Source: Caryophanales bacterium UBA4100
Lineage (GTDB): Bacteria; Bacillota; Bacilli; Paenibacillales; UBA4045
Assembly: GCA_002383285.1 (NCBI GenBank)
Contig: DFXU01000024.1
Coordinates: forward strand, 26,495-42,085
Length of the DNA: 15,591 nucleotides
Reading direction: 5' to 3'
How positions within the stretch are numbered: position 1 is the first letter of the stretch; each line of letters starts with the position of its first letter. Under the pieces are notes generated by a model. That model made no database searches. It saw only the letters and a list, made by a program, of their open reading frames with translations, and had not been told where the DNA came from. The translations under genes were made by a program, and so were the position numbers. Positions 7,144 to 14,308 of the stretch are shown here, in pieces.

Positions 7144-7225
7144 TGTGAAAATGTTAGTCTTAAGGGTAAATCCTAAAATTCCTAACCTTCTATCGAGGCT
7201 ATTATAGTTAGGAGAATTCATACGA

Positions 7226-7996
7226 ATGAAGCTGGTATCTTGGAATGTAAACGGATTAAGAGCATGTGTGAAAAAAGGATTTCTCGATTACTTCAAGGAA
7301 ATGGATGCAGACATCTTCTGTATACAAGAAACGAAACTGCAAGAAGGACAAATCAACCTAGAACTAGGCGAGGAATACATCCAATATTGGAATTATGCAG
7401 AGAAGAAGGGTTACTCTGGTACGGCTGTATTCTCTAGAGTAAAGCCGATCTCGGTTCGCTATGGCTTCAATCAGGATGTAGACCTACCGGATTCTGAGGG
7501 TCGTATTCTGGCGTTACAATTTGACAGTTTTTATCTCGTGAATGTATATACACCGAACGCTAGGCGTGATTTATCGAGGCTACCTTTAAGACTGGAATGG
7601 GAGGATCGCTTTAGGAGCTTCCTTCAGGAGATGGATCAACATAAGCCGGTAATTGTATGCGGTGACCTCAACGTAGCCCATCATGAGATCGATTTGAAAA
7701 ATGCCAAGGGTAACCGCAACAATTCCGGATTCACCCAAGAGGAACGTGAGAAGATGACCCTATTGCTGGATGCTGGATTTGTAGATACATTCCGCCACCT
7801 CTACCCAGACAGGATCGATGCATATTCGTGGTGGTCCAATATGCCCGGCGTGAGAGAGCGCAATGTTGGATGGAGAATTGATTATTTTCTCACGTCTACT
7901 AGGTTAAATTCGTTAATAAACGATGCCCAGATCGATTGTGATGTAAGGGGCAGTGATCATTGTCCGGTTGTGCTGATGGTTGGAGTAATTACCTAG
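7226..7996 (+). CDS. exoA: Exodeoxyribonuclease III / AP endonuclease (ExoA type)
   Basis: This base-excision-repair enzyme cuts DNA 5' of abasic sites and has 3'-5' exonuclease and 3' phosphatase activities. The 256-residue chain is complete and has all family motifs: SWNVNGLRA (N7), IQETKLQ (E35), VNVYTPNA (Y108, N111), GDLNVAHHEID (D147, N149), NVGWRIDYFL (214-222) and GSDHCPV (D244, H245). It is the short single-domain form, as in B. subtilis ExoA. TAGGAGA, about 10 bases before the ATG, is the probable ribosome binding site, and part of it lies in a 7-bp inverted repeat (TCCTAAC 7180-7186 with GTTAGGA 7207-7213) that could fold in the leader. The stop overlaps the end of a decayed ABC-transporter fragment on the other strand. 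Confidence 0.96.
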   Translation: MKLVSWNVNGLRACVKKGFLDYFKEMDADIFCIQETKLQEGQINLELGEEYIQYWNYAEKKGYSGTAVFSRVKPISVRYGFNQDVDLPDSEGRILALQFDSFYLVNVYTPNARRDLSRLPLRLEWEDRFRSFLQEMDQHKPVIVCGDLNVAHHEIDLKNAKGNRNNSGFTQEEREKMTLLLDAGFVDTFRHLYPDRIDAYSWWSNMPGVRERNVGWRIDYFLTSTRLNSLINDAQIDCDVRGSDHCPVVLMVGVIT

Positions 7997-8100
7997 TAGC
8001 TTCCGGTGATCGCCGTATTGTTCATCCATGCATTCGCGATGGCAACACGTTGCCTCTCCCCACCGGAAAGCTTATCCGGATAATATCATGCTAAATACAT
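7993..8100 (-). pseudogene. Decayed fragment of an ABC-transporter ATPase
   Basis: Read on the minus strand from 8085, the frame gives YYPDK followed by LSGGERQRVAIANAWMNN and TAITGSY, then a stop at 7995-7993. LSGGERQRVAIA is the ABC signature motif, and RAWMNNP-like residues usually follow it before Walker B. Only about 31 codons survive: no Walker A or Walker B is present, the usual R of IARA is N, and the P after MNN is T. Just upstream, in the same frame, an ATG at 8100 with AAGGGAGGT 7 bases before it opens a four-codon frame (MYLA) ending in TGA at 8088-8086. The remains fit a gene that lost its middle and 3' part, the latter where exoA now ends. It is most like the ATPases of BceA/MacB-type exporters, a weak guess. 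Confidence 0.8.
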
Positions 8101-8120
8101 ATTCATTACCTCCCTTATCC

Positions 8121-8171
8121 TGGTCATTAGTTTAGGAGTCCTAAAAGTTTTAGATGACCACGCTAGTGGTC
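8121..8171. repeat. Cluster of overlapping palindromes between the ABC relic and the WYL regulator
   Basis: Three structures overlap. GACCAC (8156-8161) pairs with GTGGTC (8166-8171) around GCTA. TTTAGGA (8131-8137) pairs with TCCTAAA (8139-8145) around one G. The outer TGGTCAT (8121-8127) pairs with ATGACCA (8154-8160). Because GACCA is shared, the first and last foldings exclude each other. The cluster begins 27 bases past the WYL gene stop and may act as its terminator, although no long T-run follows, or as an old operator or attenuator of the lost ABC gene. Confidence 0.6.
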
Positions 8172-8197
8172 GATAATACTACTTCGTAAGCATAAGC

Positions 8198-9184
8198 TTA
8201 GTTCTTATAATACAATACGACAGCTCGGCTTTCCTCGTAAACGGCTTGGCGTAATTGGTCTGGAGCTAGAGCATGTGCATTGCGCCCATAGCTTAGTAAA
8301 ATTCGAGTGGCATTCTCAATGGTTTGGAAATCAACGTGCGCAGTCACCCACTCACCCTCACCTTCAACCCCATCTTCACTAATAATTGAGCTGCTCTGCA
8401 CCGACATATATCTCTCTTGAGTAAATTTACTCCACATAGCTGAAGCAATATTCACATGGGTGGGATAAGTTGGAAGGTTGGATTTGAATACTACATTCGA
8501 TTCCTCCCAGTAAGCTGAGAGATCGAATTGTTCCGGTCGGTCAAATCCCTTTCCAGTCTTAGTCGCTCCCTTCAATCGAGAAATCCGGTAGGTACGGATC
8601 TCATCTTCTGTCATAGCAACCATATACCAAACGCTCATCTTCGCCACAAGGCCTAGAGGTCGTACAATACTCAACTTATCCGAATCTGTATCCCAACCAC
8701 TGTAGGTAATCTGCAGCTCCTCTTGCTCCCAAACAGCTTGCTGCACTATAGATAGTAGTGATACATTCGAGCTCGACGGCTTGGACGGATGCCAAGCTGC
8801 ACCATCAACATGAATGCGCTGCCTCGTAAATTCCGCGTCCTTCTGTGCAGCGGAGGGTAGTGCAGTGAGCAGCTTGCGGAATGCGGATTTCATATGCTCC
8901 TGCATACCCAAGTCCCTGACAACGCTAGATGAATGAAGCAGCACGAGAGAACGGATTTCGTCGATCGTCATTCCGGTTAATTGATTGCGATAACCTTCGG
9001 ATAACGCCCATCCACCCTTAGCTCCCCTTTCTGCATAAACGGGTATTCCCGCGACACTCAGGGCTTCCATATCTCTATGAATCGTCCTATCAGATACCTC
9101 TAATTGCATCGCTAGCTCACGAGAAGATCGCAGTCCATGGGTTTGTAACAACGATAAAATCATAAGAAGTCGATCCGCACGCAT
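8198..9184 (-). CDS. WYL-domain HTH transcriptional regulator (YafY type)
   Basis: A 328-residue cytoplasmic regulator with an N-terminal winged HTH of the DeoR/HTH_11 type (about 1-60; recognition region LEVSDRTIHRDMEAL, wing RGAKGGWAL), a WYL domain (about 141-215; IVRPLGLVAKMSVWYMVA, with RTYRISRLKG following) and a C-terminal WCX-like extension (about 235-328). WYL domains bind ligands or nucleic acid and tune DNA binding. The conserved triplet here is WYM. AGGAGGA, about 8 bases before the ATG, supports the start. The gene is divergent from a short-chain dehydrogenase with a perfect inverted repeat between them, so it probably controls that gene and itself. An extended -10 (TGGTATACT, with TATACT at 9222-9217 on the minus strand) could drive it. 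The ligand is unknown. Confidence 0.93.
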   Translation of the reverse strand: MRADRLLMILSLLQTHGLRSSRELAMQLEVSDRTIHRDMEALSVAGIPVYAERGAKGGWALSEGYRNQLTGMTIDEIRSLVLLHSSSVVRDLGMQEHMKSAFRKLLTALPSAAQKDAEFTRQRIHVDGAAWHPSKPSSSNVSLLSIVQQAVWEQEELQITYSGWDTDSDKLSIVRPLGLVAKMSVWYMVAMTEDEIRTYRISRLKGATKTGKGFDRPEQFDLSAYWEESNVVFKSNLPTYPTHVNIASAMWSKFTQERYMSVQSSSIISEDGVEGEGEWVTAHVDFQTIENATRILLSYGRNAHALAPDQLRQAVYEESRAVVLYYKN

Positions 9185-9227
9185 ACTCTTGATCCTCCTA
9201 GACTTCTTTTTTTCTCAGTATACCATT

Positions 9228-9254
9228 GATATATGACAGTAGCTGTCATATATC
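9228..9254. promoter_or_regulatory. Candidate operator: 12+12 bp perfect inverted repeat
   Basis: GATATATGACAG (9228-9239), a 3-base spacer TAG, then CTGTCATATATC (9243-9254). The symmetric core is TGACAG-N3-CTGTCA. It lies midway between the divergent WYL regulator and dehydrogenase genes, 43 bases from the regulator start and 58 bases from the dehydrogenase start. It overlaps the likely -35 of the dehydrogenase promoter. This placement is typical of a repressor operator bound by a dimer. Confidence 0.75.
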
Positions 9255-9272
9255 GTGCGGTATGATTATATT
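9243..9272 (+). promoter_or_regulatory. Candidate promoter of the short-chain dehydrogenase
   Basis: CTGTCA (9243-9248; 4 of 6 to TTGACA) and TATATT (9267-9272; 5 of 6 to TATAAT) with an 18-base gap, 40 bases before the ATG. The -35 is the right arm of the inverted repeat, so protein bound there would block polymerase. Confidence 0.45.
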
Positions 9273-9312
9273 GTATCAACGAACACACATGATCTTAGGA
9301 GGGTTTAAATCA

Positions 9313-10182
9313 ATGAAATCTTTATCTGGAAAAGTAGCCGTTGTGGCCGGAGCAACTCGCGGGGCAGGACGAGCTATTGCGATATCGTTAGGAGCAGCAG
9401 GTGCGACGGTGTACGTGACAGGAAGAAGTGTAAGAGGGAATCCTTCCGATATCGGACGACCGGAAACCATTGAGGAGACAGCTGAATTGGTTACGGAGCA
9501 AGGTGGTCATGGCATTGCTGTACGAGTCGATCATACTGTGAAGGATGAGGTGAAGCACTTATTCGAGAGAATCCAAGAGGAGCAGCATGGCGGATTGGAT
9601 ATTCTCGTGAATGATGTATGGGGCGGTGAAGCTCTATCGGAATGGGGAATTCCCTTCTGGAAGGGCTCGCTGTCGAAAGCTATTCTCATGCAGCAGCGTG
9701 GTGTTCACTCCCATATGATCACAAGCTATTATGGAGCCCCTCTATTAGTTGCGAAGGGTGCAGGCTTAATCGTTGAGGTCACGGACGGCTTCGATTATCG
9801 GTATCGCGGCAACCTTCCGTATAGCCTAGCTAAGATATCGGTTATTCACCTCGCAGAGGCTCAAGCTGTAGAGCTTCGACCACATGGGATAGCGGCAGTT
9901 TCCATTACTCCTGGCTTCTTGCGTTCTGAGGAGATGTTAGCTCACTTCGGTGTCACCGAGAATAATTGGCGCGATGCGGTGCAGAAGGATCCTCACTTCC
10001 TCCAATCGGAGACTCCCTTCTTCCTTGGACGTGGTCTTGCTGCACTAGCGGCTGATTCAGACATAATGACAAAGTCTGGACGTAGCTTTACATCTTGGGG
10101 CTTGTCGGAGGACTACGATATTACGGATGTGGATGGCACCCGCCCTCACTGGGGACGATATGCGCAAGAGCAGGGATTCTGA
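9313..10182 (+). CDS. Short-chain dehydrogenase/reductase (SDR family oxidoreductase)
   Basis: An NAD(P)(H)-dependent oxidoreductase with a Rossmann fold, 289 residues from the chosen start. The cofactor motif is GATRGAG (13-19), with R38 after the second strand (VTGRS), which favours NADP(H). LDILVND (95-101), IVEVTDG and the catalytic YSLAK (Y170, K174) follow, then a long substrate loop after PGFLRSEEML. At the usual catalytic Ser position, 13 residues before Tyr, the protein has T157, a conservative change that relatives of this subgroup may share. The frame is open upstream to 9226, but that would run through the operator; AGGAGGG with a 9-base gap supports ATG 9313. It is divergent from the WYL regulator, which probably controls it, and is followed by a terminator. 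The substrate is not known. Confidence 0.9.
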   Translation: MKSLSGKVAVVAGATRGAGRAIAISLGAAGATVYVTGRSVRGNPSDIGRPETIEETAELVTEQGGHGIAVRVDHTVKDEVKHLFERIQEEQHGGLDILVNDVWGGEALSEWGIPFWKGSLSKAILMQQRGVHSHMITSYYGAPLLVAKGAGLIVEVTDGFDYRYRGNLPYSLAKISVIHLAEAQAVELRPHGIAAVSITPGFLRSEEMLAHFGVTENNWRDAVQKDPHFLQSETPFFLGRGLAALAADSDIMTKSGRSFTSWGLSEDYDITDVDGTRPHWGRYAQEQGF

Positions 10183-10190
10183 ACGGAAAC

Positions 10191-10264
10191 AAAAACACCC
10201 CCTATAACGTTCATCACGTGCAACCCAAGGGAGCATTCAATGACGATTATAGAGGGTGCTTTTC
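10191..10264. terminator. Bidirectional intrinsic terminator between convergent genes
   Basis: CACCCCCTATAA (10196-10207) pairs with TTATAGAGGGTG (10247-10258) with one mismatch. The stem can continue inward through CGT(T)CA with TGACG. On the plus strand it is followed by CTTTTTCG-like T-rich sequence, and on the minus strand by TGTTTTTG. It starts 13 bases after the dehydrogenase stop and lies about 80 bases past the SLH-protein stop, so it can serve both. Confidence 0.8.
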
Positions 10265-10343
10265 GCTTTATTAGCTAATAATAATTTCAGGTAAGTCAAT
10301 ACTTTCCAATACAGCATTTAAATCTATATCGCCTAGGCTCAGA

Positions 10344-12932
10344 TTAGCGTTCGCTATGGATAGGTTCTACTACAGCATTCTGATCCAGAGTAATTGCCGT
10401 CTGTGCCAATAATCTACCATTAACTGTTGCGTTTGTTTGAACCGCGATATTGGTCTTACCTAGAATGATTCCCTCAAAGTGAGCAGTAGTACCTATAGTA
10501 ACAGATCCTGCTACTTGCCAGAATATATTCTCAGCCTTAGCGCCTCCGGTAAGGATAATCTTAGCACCACTTGCTTGTATGAGTGATTGACTAATTTGAA
10601 AGATCCAAACATCGTCTGCACCACCACTTAGTGTTACATCCGAATTGATTAGAACATCGGTGCCCCACTTGTAAACGCCAGGTGTAAGTGTTTGTCCACT
10701 AATGTCTCCACTGTGCAATTCAGTAAAATTGGATGCACGTCCCGCAGCATCTGTGTAGGCAGTTTCCATATTACTTATTGCTGTAGTCAGATTACTTGGT
10801 GTTGGAGAAGTATAGTCTGCTGCGTAAACACTTCCAACAACAGTGGCGGATGTCGAGAATGTTCCTTCACTACTAAGGGTAAGACCAAATCCAGTTAAAT
10901 AGCTTGCTGCAGATGGACTAACACCAACATTTCCAGTGATCAATGAGTTTCCAGTAGTAGAAATGCCTGTTTTTGATAGAACTGCAAAGTTGCCGGCTGT
11001 TCCAAGGTCAACTCCCCATCCTGCTGCTACTGTTAATGCTCCAACAGGTGATAATGTAACAGTTGGGTTTAATGCATCCGTAGCGTCCACCAAGAACAAG
11101 TTGTAGTTGCCCAATGTTGTTGGCGCAGTAATAGAAGCATCAGTTGAGCTTGTCTTAGTTACTCCTGCATCAGCAACAAATCCAGCTGCAATTAAAGCTG
11201 TACCCGTAGGTGCTAACCATGCTGTAATATTGTTATTTACTGGAGCATCAATCGTTACATTCGCTCCTGCAACTACAGTTGATGCTGCTGTAACCGTAAC
11301 TACATAAGCGGAAGTCGAGCCATTCTCTGCAGTTACCGTATAGGTAACTGGCGTTGCAAAGCTTTGAGCTACTCCTGTGTTAGGAGATACACTCGTTCCC
11401 GTAGTTACAATGGTAGGAACCAATGTAGTGACATTCGTCCCGAACGGAACTGTAAGAGCGATTGTCTTCGCATCTTCATTAACCGTTCCTACAACGTTTG
11501 GCGTAAGTCCAGAAAAGTTAAAGCTCGTCATAGCTTTAGTACTGCTCTGAGTCGGCGGTGTCCATGTCGATGGTGGAGTAGGTGCTGGCGTTGGTCTTGT
11601 CGTAACAGCAGGAAGTCCACCAACTGTTGCAATAACGCCATCAGCTACCTCAATAGTCTTAGGCGTTTGTTCGATAGTAGCGCCAGACACATTCAGCTCT
11701 GCACGATCAATAGTTCCTTTTCCGGTAATTGCGACTGCTGCATCAAGAAGAAGTGCATTAATATGCGCTGCAGCTTCTACATGTACTGTAGATCCAGTAG
11801 ATGTTGCATTCATATCCAAGTTAGTCACTGTCCCTGTTGGGATATCCATTGTTATGTTATTCGCATTCACATCAACGTTTACAAACTTTCCATCCAATTG
11901 CACATTGGACCCATCAGGCATTGCTGCTGATACGACAACATCTTGAAATCCTGCGCCTGTTAAATTTGATTCTTCTAGTAATGCACTGGATTGAAGGGTA
12001 ACTTCCCCAACAGTCGTAGTACCAGAAGCAACAATTCGGACGCTACTGTTTGGTTTGTTGACAACAACAGGACCAATCGTAGAATTTTCAAAATAGATGC
12101 TGTTCACACCGCCGCCTTCTACGACTGTTTTCCCTTCAACGGTTACATTCTGAAGGAATACATCACCTTCACCAATACTTGCTGCCAATAGAAGGTCGCC
12201 AGTAATGGTTACATTCTGAAGGGTAACATCCTGAGCAGAGATAACCACATTTCCTTCGATGGTCTCGATGCCAGATAACGGGCCATAAGTGCCTGCCTTA
12301 TCATAGGTAGTCGTTTGAATCATCGCTGCTCTTACTTTTAATGCTCTGTCGAGGAGGACAACCGTTTCCGCACGAGTGACGGATTGTTCTGGACGGAATG
12401 TACCATCTGGATAACCAACCATAATCCCTTGGTCATTGACCGCTCCAATAGCACTTTTACTCCAAGCAGCACTGTTCTTCGCATCTACAAACAGGTCGGC
12501 TGACGAAGAAATTTTCAACTCTAGTAAATTAGCTATAATAACCGCTGCTTCTTGACGACTAATTTCTTTCTTCGGTCCGAATGTCCCATCTGGGTATCCG
12601 CTAATATATCCGACTGCTTTCGCCTTTGATATATCCGAATAAGACCAATCTGTTGCTGTAACATCCGAAAAATCAATAGCGGCATGCGCTACAAATGAGA
12701 AAGAGCGATTTACGAATGCTGTAAACTCTTGACGATTCACCTTAACCTCAGGTCTGAACGTGCCGTCTTCATATCCTTTTACAAACCCTTGGCTTGTCCA
12801 GCTATTAATCGTAGGCTCTGCCCAATGCCCTTTCACATCGGCACTTGCCGCAGATACTAAACTAACGGATGATAACATTAAACATACAATTAAAACCCAA
12901 ACAAATGCCTGCCTGCTACTTCTTCTAATCAT
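10344..12932 (-). CDS. Secreted S-layer-homology protein with beta-helix region and C-terminal ice-binding-like (DUF3494) domain
   Basis: An 862-residue exported, wall-bound protein. In order, numbered from ATG 12932: signal peptide 1-30 (basic start, hydrophobic core, SAASA cleavage area); three SLH domains (about 32-78, 86-138, 147-199), each with a GY(E/P)DGTF motif, which bind pyruvylated secondary wall polymer; a parallel beta-helix-like stretch (about 220-435) of short repeats such as GNVVISAQDVTLQNVTITG; a Pro/Thr linker (444-462); a beta-sandwich of the type ending TYTVTAENGSTSAYVVTVT (to about 548); an Ala/Thr-rich Ig-like part (about 552-637); and a DUF3494 domain (about 640-858) beginning LGTAGNFAVLSKTGIS and ending with NATVNGRLLAQTAITLDQNA. 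DUF3494 proteins include ice-binding proteins, but many homologues are adhesins. An in-frame TTG at 12941 abuts the ribosome site; GAGGAG with a 9-base gap supports ATG 12932. Confidence 0.94.
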   Translation of the reverse strand: MIRRSSRQAFVWVLIVCLMLSSVSLVSAASADVKGHWAEPTINSWTSQGFVKGYEDGTFRPEVKVNRQEFTAFVNRSFSFVAHAAIDFSDVTATDWSYSDISKAKAVGYISGYPDGTFGPKKEISRQEAAVIIANLLELKISSSADLFVDAKNSAAWSKSAIGAVNDQGIMVGYPDGTFRPEQSVTRAETVVLLDRALKVRAAMIQTTTYDKAGTYGPLSGIETIEGNVVISAQDVTLQNVTITGDLLLAASIGEGDVFLQNVTVEGKTVVEGGGVNSIYFENSTIGPVVVNKPNSSVRIVASGTTTVGEVTLQSSALLEESNLTGAGFQDVVVSAAMPDGSNVQLDGKFVNVDVNANNITMDIPTGTVTNLDMNATSTGSTVHVEAAAHINALLLDAAVAITGKGTIDRAELNVSGATIEQTPKTIEVADGVIATVGGLPAVTTRPTPAPTPPSTWTPPTQSSTKAMTSFNFSGLTPNVVGTVNEDAKTIALTVPFGTNVTTLVPTIVTTGTSVSPNTGVAQSFATPVTYTVTAENGSTSAYVVTVTAASTVVAGANVTIDAPVNNNITAWLAPTGTALIAAGFVADAGVTKTSSTDASITAPTTLGNYNLFLVDATDALNPTVTLSPVGALTVAAGWGVDLGTAGNFAVLSKTGISTTGNSLITGNVGVSPSAASYLTGFGLTLSSEGTFSTSATVVGSVYAADYTSPTPSNLTTAISNMETAYTDAAGRASNFTELHSGDISGQTLTPGVYKWGTDVLINSDVTLSGGADDVWIFQISQSLIQASGAKIILTGGAKAENIFWQVAGSVTIGTTAHFEGIILGKTNIAVQTNATVNGRLLAQTAITLDQNAVVEPIHSER

Positions 12933-12962
12933 TCTTAGCAACTCCTCATTAAATCTGTATGG

Positions 12963-12990
12963 AACATAACAAAAAAAAAAGCATCTTCAA
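12963..12990 (-). promoter_or_regulatory. Possible promoter of the SLH protein with a T10 tract in its spacer
   Basis: On the minus strand TTGAAG (12990-12985) and TATGTT (12968-12963) each match 4 of 6 bases of the -35 and -10 boxes, with a 16-base gap that is mostly ten T (A10 on the plus strand at 12971-12980). A second tract of seven T (12995-12989) overlaps the -35. The start codon would be about 24 bases past the predicted transcription start. Both boxes are weak, so this is tentative. The rest of the 12933-13195 gap holds only the LLM promoter. Confidence 0.3.
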
Positions 12991-13141
12991 AAAAATAAAC
13001 AAGGTGGGAAATGATCAGACTAAGCGTTAATACCTAACTCTTGGTCCCAATCCCTTCACACATCGTCATCTTCTTAGACACGCTCTATCTACTTGTACTT
13101 AACCCGATATTACCATATTGAATCAGATCAACTTACAAAAC

Positions 13142-13170
13142 TTGAGATACTATAAAAAATTCGTTAAAAT
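13142..13170 (+). promoter_or_regulatory. Sigma-A promoter of the LLM oxidoreductase
   Basis: TTGAGA (13142-13147), a 17-base gap and TAAAAT (13165-13170), 25 bases before the ATG at 13196. Box quality, spacing and position all agree. GAGGAGG (13181-13187) is the ribosome binding site. Confidence 0.7.
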
Positions 13171-13195
13171 ATAAGGAATAGAGGAGGCGAATGAT

Positions 13196-14269
13196 ATGGC
13201 CACACAGGCAAACATCATGGAGATCGGAATCAGCACATTCTTAGAAGCGACACCGGACCCAGTCACAAAAGAGGTTATCAGCCATGCCGAGCGACTGCGC
13301 AATGCGGTTGAGGAAATCGTATTGGCCGATCAAGTTGGTTTAGATGTCTATGGCGTTGGAGAGCATCACCGACCCGATTATGCCGGCTCCTCCCCTGCCA
13401 TTGTACTAGCAGCAGCGGCAGCCATGACCAAACGGATTAGACTCACAAGTGCCGTTACCGTGTTATCCTCGGACGACCCGGTTCGCGTGTATCAGGCTTT
13501 CTCCACAATTGATGGCATTTCAAATGGTCGAGCCGAGATTATGGCAGGGCGCGGATCGTTTATCGAATCCTTTCCCCTATTTGGATATAGCCTTGATGAT
13601 TATAATGAATTGTTCGAGGAGAAGCTGGAGCTGCTTCTCGCAATCAGATCCTCAGAGAAAGTGACTTGGAGAGGCGGGCATCGTCCTGCCATCGATAACC
13701 TGGGCATCTATCCACGATCCGTGCAAAATCCGTTGCCGGTATGGATCGCTAGCGGTGGAAATCCAGAGTCAGCCATTCGTGCAGGAATGCTGGGACTTCC
13801 GATTGCATTCGCCATCATCGGTGGAATGCCAGAGAGGTTTGCTCCCTTAGTTGACCTTTATAAGAAGGCCGCCGCGCAGGCTGGGCATGATCCAGAGAAA
13901 CTGCAGATTGCTACGCATTCACACGGATTTGTTGGAGAAACAACTGAGCAAGCTGCAGATTTGTTCTTCCTCCCTACTCAGGCTCAGATGAATGTCATCG
14001 GGCGCGAGCGGGGCTGGGGGCAGCCTTATACCCGTGCCACCTACGATGAAGCTCGGAGTCTTCGCGGAGCTCTCTATGTCGGAGATCCCGAGTATTTGGC
14101 GGAGAAGATTATTCTGCTTCGCCACAATTTAGGTGTTACGCGATTCTTCCTTCACGTCAATGTCGGTACAATGCCACACCGCGAGGTCTTGCATGCCATC
14201 GAACTGCTCGGCACCAAGGTCGCACCGATTGTACATAAAGAGCTTGCACGAATCGAAGCAACCGAATAA
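13196..14269 (+). CDS. LLM-class (luciferase-like) flavin-dependent oxidoreductase
   Basis: A 357-residue TIM-barrel flavoenzyme of the bacterial luciferase-like superfamily, which uses FMN or F420; a Bacillales host would favour FMN. Family marks are GEHHRPD (55-61), TSAVTVLSSDDPVRVYQ (84-100), GRAEIMAGRGSFIESFPLFG (111-130), the LPVWIASGG flavin loop at about residue 180-188, and THSHGFVGET. The pattern fits the LLM subgroup typified by Agrobacterium Atu2307, whose substrate is not known to me. GAGGAGG with an 8-base gap and a good promoter support the ATG. It stands alone, transcribed away from the SLH gene. A strong hairpin begins 11 bases after its stop, and a flavodoxin-like frame follows within 34 bases, which could hint at a flavin-linked pair. 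Confidence 0.93.
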   Translation: MATQANIMEIGISTFLEATPDPVTKEVISHAERLRNAVEEIVLADQVGLDVYGVGEHHRPDYAGSSPAIVLAAAAAMTKRIRLTSAVTVLSSDDPVRVYQAFSTIDGISNGRAEIMAGRGSFIESFPLFGYSLDDYNELFEEKLELLLAIRSSEKVTWRGGHRPAIDNLGIYPRSVQNPLPVWIASGGNPESAIRAGMLGLPIAFAIIGGMPERFAPLVDLYKKAAAQAGHDPEKLQIATHSHGFVGETTEQAADLFFLPTQAQMNVIGRERGWGQPYTRATYDEARSLRGALYVGDPEYLAEKIILLRHNLGVTRFFLHVNVGTMPHREVLHAIELLGTKVAPIVHKELARIEATE

Positions 14270-14279
14270 ATCCCTACTT

Positions 14280-14308
14280 GAACATGGACCCCGGCGGGGT
14301 CCATGTTC
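14280..14308. repeat. Perfect 13-bp hairpin after the LLM gene, overlapping the flavodoxin start
   Basis: GAACATGGACCCC (14280-14292), loop GGC, GGGGTCCATGTTC (14296-14308). The stem is GC-rich and begins 11 bases after the LLM stop codon, the place for an intrinsic terminator, but no T-run follows on either strand. The right arm contains the ATG at 14303 and the only G-rich stretch before it. Confidence 0.85.

Noticed and set aside
9226..9312. Upstream extension of the short-chain dehydrogenase to an ATG at 9226
   Set aside because: It would place the operator and promoter inside the coding region and add 29 residues before the Rossmann fold. ATG 9313 has a proper AGGAGGG site.
11364..11930. 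188-codon plus-strand open frame within the SLH gene
   Set aside because: It is antisense to a clear, motif-rich coding region. Its Cys/Arg/Ser-rich composition is that of a shadow frame, and no family is recognisable.
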